A stretch of 64,000 nt of DNA, from positions 78,569-142,568 of the forward strand of contig DFIS01000049.1 of assembly GCA_002372175.1 (NCBI GenBank), given 5' to 3'. Positions within the stretch are counted from its first letter, which is position 1, and each line of letters begins with the position of its first letter. Under the pieces are notes generated by a model, which worked only from the letters and a program-made list of their open reading frames with translations, searched no databases and had not been told where the DNA came from. Position numbers and translations under genes: made by a program. The DNA comes from Solobacterium sp. UBA3691. GTDB taxonomy: Bacteria > Bacillota_I > Bacilli_A > Erysipelotrichales > Erysipelotrichaceae. This document shows, one piece after another, positions 60,582 through 64,000 of this stretch.

Positions 60582-60587
60582 ATTATA
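60582..60587 (-). promoter_or_regulatory. -10 element, probable leaderless start of the carboxypeptidase gene
   Basis: On the minus strand TATAAT is followed by TGTACC and then the ATG at 60575 (6 nt). AAGACA about 18 bp upstream may be a -35. No Shine-Dalgarno sequence is present. Confidence 0.6.
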
Positions 60588-60615
60588 ATGCAAGAAAACA
60601 GATTATGTCTTAATA

Positions 60616-60644
60616 TTGCGTTAAAAACATAAACAGGGTAAAAT
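60616..60644 (+). promoter_or_regulatory. Promoter of the UPF0154 gene
   Basis: TTGCGT (60616-60621), a 17-bp spacer and TAAAAT (60639-60644) precede a leader with AAGGTGGTG before the ATG at 60674. Confidence 0.55.
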
Positions 60645-60673
60645 TTTTAGGTAAGTTAAGGTGGTGTAAACAT

Positions 60674-60892
60674 ATGTCAGTAGGGTTAAGTTCATTATTA
60701 TGGTTTATTGCCGGCGGTCTTGTCGGTGCAGCAATCAGTTTCTACTTTACCAGAAAGAACTTTGAGAAGCAGCTGAAAGAGAATCCTCCGATCAATGAGA
60801 AAATGATCCGTGCGATGTTCCTGCAGATGGGCCGCAAACCCAGCGAGGCACAGATCAGACAGATCATGAAATCCATGAATCAGGGTCAGTAA
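60674..60892 (+). CDS. UPF0154 (YneF-like) small membrane protein
   Basis: The 72-residue protein has one N-terminal membrane helix (SSLLWFIAGGLVGAAISFYFTRKNFEKQLKENPPINEKMIRAMFLQMGRKPSEAQI). The sequence ENPPINEKMIRxMxxQMGRKPSExQI is the UPF0154/YneF signature found in Firmicutes and Mollicutes. Function is unknown. It is a single-gene unit between its own promoter and a terminator. Confidence 0.92.
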   Translation: MSVGLSSLLWFIAGGLVGAAISFYFTRKNFEKQLKENPPINEKMIRAMFLQMGRKPSEAQIRQIMKSMNQGQ

Positions 60893-60901
60893 CACAAACA
60901 G

Positions 60902-60940
60902 GAATGTCCGGGAGAGCGTACTCTCTCAGGCATTCTTTTT
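60902..60940 (+). terminator. Intrinsic terminator after the UPF0154 gene
   Basis: GAATG-CC and GAGAG pair with CTCTC and GG-CATTC around a CGTA loop (small internal loops) and are followed by TTTTT. Confidence 0.75.
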
Positions 60941-61013
60941 ATGTTAGCTGACTGCGGGGTCTGAATCATATAAAAAATCCTAAATGGATATGTAATAATT
61001 TTCACTAATAGTC

Positions 61014-61040
61014 TATAATATAGGCGTCAAAACAGGAGGA
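61014..61040 (+). promoter_or_regulatory. -10 element and ribosome-binding site of nifJ
   Basis: TATAAT at 61014-61019 is followed by AGGAGGA just before the ATG at 61044. The -35 is poor. Confidence 0.55.
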
Positions 61041-61043
61041 AAT

Positions 61044-64000
61044 ATGACGACTCAAAAGAGAATTTTTGAGGCTATGGATGGTAATGCCGCAACAGCGCAT
61101 TCCGCTTATGCGTTTACCGAAGTAGCCGGCATTTATCCCATCACGCCGTCTTCACCGATGGCCGAGAATGTTGATGAATGGTCCACACAGGGTAGAACAA
61201 ATGTATTCGGCGACAGAGTCAAGGTAGTCGAAATGCAGTCCGAGGGCGGCGCTGCCGGTGCTGTTCACGGTGCTCTGCAGGGCGGCTCGCTGGCGACGAC
61301 ATTCACAGCGTCCCAGGGTCTGTTACTGATGATCCCGAACCTTTACAAGCTCAGTGGTGAGCTTCTCCCCGGTGTTGTCCATGTTGCTGCACGTACACTT
61401 GCAAGCCACACACTGAGTATCTTCGGTGACCACCAGGATGTCTACGCATGCCGTCAGACAGGTATGGTCATGATGTGCTCTCATTCCGTTCAGGACTGTA
61501 TGGACCTCGCAGGTGCTGCACACCTGATCGCCATTGACGGTTCCGTTGCAGTAATGCACTTCTTTGACGGTTTCCGTACATCTCACGAAATTCAGAAAGT
61601 TGAAGTCATGGACTATGACTTCCTGAAGTCCCTGCTCCCGATGGACAAGGTTGAAGCATTCCGCGCCAAGGCACTGAATCCGCATGGAAACGCAGTCACA
61701 AGAGGCGGCTCCCAGAATGATGATATCTTCTTCCAGGCTCGTGAAGCACAGAATGAACATTTTGAGAAGGTTCCTGATATCGCTGCCAAGTACTTCAAGG
61801 CAATCAGCGAGCATACAGGACGTGACTATGCTCCGTTTGTATACTACGGTGCTCCGGATGCTGACCGTGTCATCATCGCCATGGGTTCCGTTACAGATAC
61901 GATCATGGAGACAGTTGATTCTCTGAATGCCAAGGGTGAGAAGGTCGGTCTGATCAAGGTCTATCTGTATCGTCCGTTCAGCACCAAGTATCTCGAGGCA
62001 GTTCTGCCTGAGACAGCTAAGAAGATCGCTGTTCTGGATCGTTCCAAGGAAATCGGTTCCAGAGAGCCTCTGTTCCTCGATGTTCAGAATGCTCTGCGCA
62101 AGCATAAGGATCTGACACTGATCGGCGGCCGTTACGGTCTGTCCAGTAAGGATACAAACCCGAGCCACATCGCCGGTGTCTATGCTGAACTTGCCAAGGA
62201 AGAACCGAAAGAAGAGTTCACGATCGGTATTAACGATGATGTTACACATCTGTCCCTTGAACCGGTTGATGTTGACGTTGTTTCCGATTACAGTTCCTGC
62301 CTGTTCTACGGTCTGGGTTCCGACGGTACAGTCGGTGCCAACAAGAGCACAGTTAAGATCATTGGTAATAATACTGATCTTTATGCACAGGCTTACTTTG
62401 CATATGACTCCAAGAAGGCAGGCGGTGTTACCCGTTCTCATCTGAGATTTGGTAAGAGCCCGATCCACAGCCCGTATTATATCGACAAGGCTGACTTTAT
62501 TTCCTGCTCTCTTGACAGCTACTGCTTCAAGTTTGATATGGTCCGCAACCTGAAGGAAGGCGGAACATTCCTGCTGAACACAACATTCGGTGCTGATGAA
62601 GTTGAAGGTTATCTGCCTCCGAGAATGCTTGCAGGTCTCGCTAAGAAACATGCTAAGTTCTACATCATCGACGCAACGAAGCTTGCTATTCAGACACACA
62701 TGGGCCGTCATACCAACACGATCCTGCAGTCTGCTTTCTTCGCTCTGAATGAGCAGATCATGCCGTATTCCACAGCTGTTGAACTGATGAAGGACAGCGC
62801 CCGTCATACATATGCTCGTAAGGGTGAAGATGTCGTCAAGAACAACTGTGATGCGATCGATACAGGTAAGTCCGGTCTCGTAGAAGTAACAGTTAAGCCT
62901 GAGTGGGCTGATCTGCAGTATCCTGATGCTCTGTTTGAAAAGACAGGCGATGAATACTTTGACAACAACCTGCAGAGAATCAATGCTCTCGAAGGTTATG
63001 ATATGCCTGTTTCCAGTTTCATGAAGTATGGTGTTCTTGATGGATCCATTCCTGAGAACGTATCCTTCCGTGAGAAGAGAAACATTGCCGTTCAGGTTCC
63101 TGCCTGGGATTCTGCGAAGTGCGTAGAGTGCGGCAACTGTGCATATGTATGTCCTCATGCTACGATCCGTCCGTTCCTGCTGACTCCGGAAGAAGTCGAG
63201 AAGGCTGCCGGTATTGCTGCTGAGAATGGTGCAGAGTGGTCTGTCAAGGATCCTACACCTGCTTATAAGGGTGCTAAGGAAGCTGGTTTATCCTACCGTA
63301 TCCAGATCTCCCCGATGAACTGTGTAGGCTGCGGCGTATGTATTAAGGCCTGCCCGACAAAGGCTCTGACGGTTGCTGAGATCAATGATCAGGTCAACCA
63401 GGAACCTGTTGCTGATTACCTGTACAAGGGAACAGAATACAGAAGCGAATACGGAAATCCTAACACGGTTGCCGGTGTCTCTCTGTTAATGCCTTACTTT
63501 GAAGTCAGCGGATGCTGCCCTGGCTGTGGTGAAGCTCCTTACTATCGTTTAACTTCTCAGTTATTCGGTAAGGATATGCTGGTTGCCAACGCTACAGGCT
63601 GCTCCATGATCTACTGCTCTTCCACACCGTCCACACCGTTCGTTACGGATAAGGACAACAATGGTGTTGCCTGGGCTAACTCCCTGTTCGAAGACAATGC
63701 TGAATATGGTTTCGGTATGGCTATCGCTCAGAGCTACAAGGAAGCTAAGATCCTGAAGCTCATTGAAGATAACATGGACAAGGTTGAACCTGAGCTCAAG
63801 GCTGCATTCGAGAAGTATCTCGCTGCCGGTGATAACCGTGACGCTCAGAGAGCTGTTAAGGATGAACTGGTTGCTGCTCTGAAGGCTTCTTCCAACGAAG
63901 GTGCCAAGGAACTGCTGGCTATGGAGAGAGATCTCGTTTCCAAGTCTGTCTGGATCGTCGGCGGCGACGGCTGGGCATACGATATCGGTTACGGCGGACT
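61044..64000 (+). CDS. nifJ: Pyruvate:ferredoxin (flavodoxin) oxidoreductase, 3' end outside window
   Basis: The frame is open to the right edge (985 codons of about 1170-1190 usual). It starts with the domain I block AYAFTEVAGIYPITPSSPMAE and has the pyruvate-binding SEGGAAGAVHGALQGGSLATTFTASQGL. Two 4Fe-4S ferredoxin motifs follow (Cys693, 696, 699, 703 and Cys760, 763, 766, 770). The third-cluster block GCCPGCGEAPYYRL and TPP site VGGDGWAYDIGYGGL come next. It oxidises pyruvate to acetyl-CoA and reduces ferredoxin, marking an anaerobic metabolism. Its codon use differs from the neighbouring glycan genes and looks like that of a highly expressed gene. Confidence 0.97.
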   Translation, partial: MTTQKRIFEAMDGNAATAHSAYAFTEVAGIYPITPSSPMAENVDEWSTQGRTNVFGDRVKVVEMQSEGGAAGAVHGALQGGSLATTFTASQGLLLMIPNLYKLSGELLPGVVHVAARTLASHTLSIFGDHQDVYACRQTGMVMMCSHSVQDCMDLAGAAHLIAIDGSVAVMHFFDGFRTSHEIQKVEVMDYDFLKSLLPMDKVEAFRAKALNPHGNAVTRGGSQNDDIFFQAREAQNEHFEKVPDIAAKYFKAISEHTGRDYAPFVYYGAPDADRVIIAMGSVTDTIMETVDSLNAKGEKVGLIKVYLYRPFSTKYLEAVLPETAKKIAVLDRSKEIGSREPLFLDVQNALRKHKDLTLIGGRYGLSSKDTNPSHIAGVYAELAKEEPKEEFTIGINDDVTHLSLEPVDVDVVSDYSSCLFYGLGSDGTVGANKSTVKIIGNNTDLYAQAYFAYDSKKAGGVTRSHLRFGKSPIHSPYYIDKADFISCSLDSYCFKFDMVRNLKEGGTFLLNTTFGADEVEGYLPPRMLAGLAKKHAKFYIIDATKLAIQTHMGRHTNTILQSAFFALNEQIMPYSTAVELMKDSARHTYARKGEDVVKNNCDAIDTGKSGLVEVTVKPEWADLQYPDALFEKTGDEYFDNNLQRINALEGYDMPVSSFMKYGVLDGSIPENVSFREKRNIAVQVPAWDSAKCVECGNCAYVCPHATIRPFLLTPEEVEKAAGIAAENGAEWSVKDPTPAYKGAKEAGLSYRIQISPMNCVGCGVCIKACPTKALTVAEINDQVNQEPVADYLYKGTEYRSEYGNPNTVAGVSLLMPYFEVSGCCPGCGEAPYYRLTSQLFGKDMLVANATGCSMIYCSSTPSTPFVTDKDNNGVAWANSLFEDNAEYGFGMAIAQSYKEAKILKLIEDNMDKVEPELKAAFEKYLAAGDNRDAQRAVKDELVAALKASSNEGAKELLAMERDLVSKSVWIVGGDGWAYDIGYGG

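Noticed and set aside
61323..63158. A 611-codon open frame on the minus strand opposite nifJ
   Set aside because: It is the shadow of a highly expressed gene with strong codon bias. The product is low-complexity in composition, has no recognisable domain and no promoter or ribosome-binding site; the plus strand encodes full NifJ motifs.

Overview
The window reads as a chromosomal segment of a Gram-positive Bacillota, most likely an Erysipelotrichia-type anaerobe. The grounds are ComN, an UPF0154 (YneF) protein, a T-box-controlled hisS-aspS operon, a 6S RNA gene directly after aspS, MraZ boxes of the AAAGTG kind known from Mollicutes, no LPS genes, a pyruvate:ferredoxin oxidoreductase and intermediate base composition. 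No tRNA, rRNA, insertion sequence, phage gene or CRISPR array was seen.

Positions 1-4253 hold the 3' part of a giant secreted repeat protein (InlB-type B-repeats followed by Ig-like modules). Positions 4358-40956 form a large cell-envelope glycopolymer region. It contains two O-antigen-ligase/polymerase-like membrane proteins, an ABC exporter (permease plus ATPase), GT2 and GT4 glycosyltransferases, a Stealth-type sugar-phosphate transferase, a methyltransferase, a UDP-glucuronate 4-epimerase, a lipid kinase, a CsbB/YfhO-type glycosylation pair on the minus strand, an OafA-type acyltransferase, and two MBOAT plus SGNH-type O-acylation pairs, one with a broken MBOAT gene. It continues with a HAD phosphatase/APH-type kinase pair, a LytR-CpsA-Psr (LCP) protein with an unusual Cys-repeat tail, and a four-gene nucleotide-sugar operon (rmlA, an SDR gene, rmlB, a glf-like gene). 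The set fits synthesis, export, decoration and wall attachment of a phosphate-containing surface polysaccharide or teichoic-acid-like polymer.

Positions 41059-48606 are a short division and wall cluster: mraZ-rsmH-ftsL-pbp-mraY, then comN-secDF. The next pair, 48678-51336, looks like MurL-MurD2, a route to D-glutamate in peptidoglycan that does not need the usual D-Glu-adding MurD. Then come recJ-apt-rel, a T-box leader with hisS-aspS, a 6S RNA, a convergent D,D-carboxypeptidase, an UPF0154 gene and the first 985 codons of nifJ, which runs off the right edge.

A recurring feature is a group of genes whose ATG lies only 6-7 nt after a consensus or near-consensus -10 hexamer (several extended TGn-TATAAT) and without a Shine-Dalgarno sequence, suggesting leaderless mRNAs. 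They coexist with ordinary promoters and strong ribosome-binding sites elsewhere in the window.
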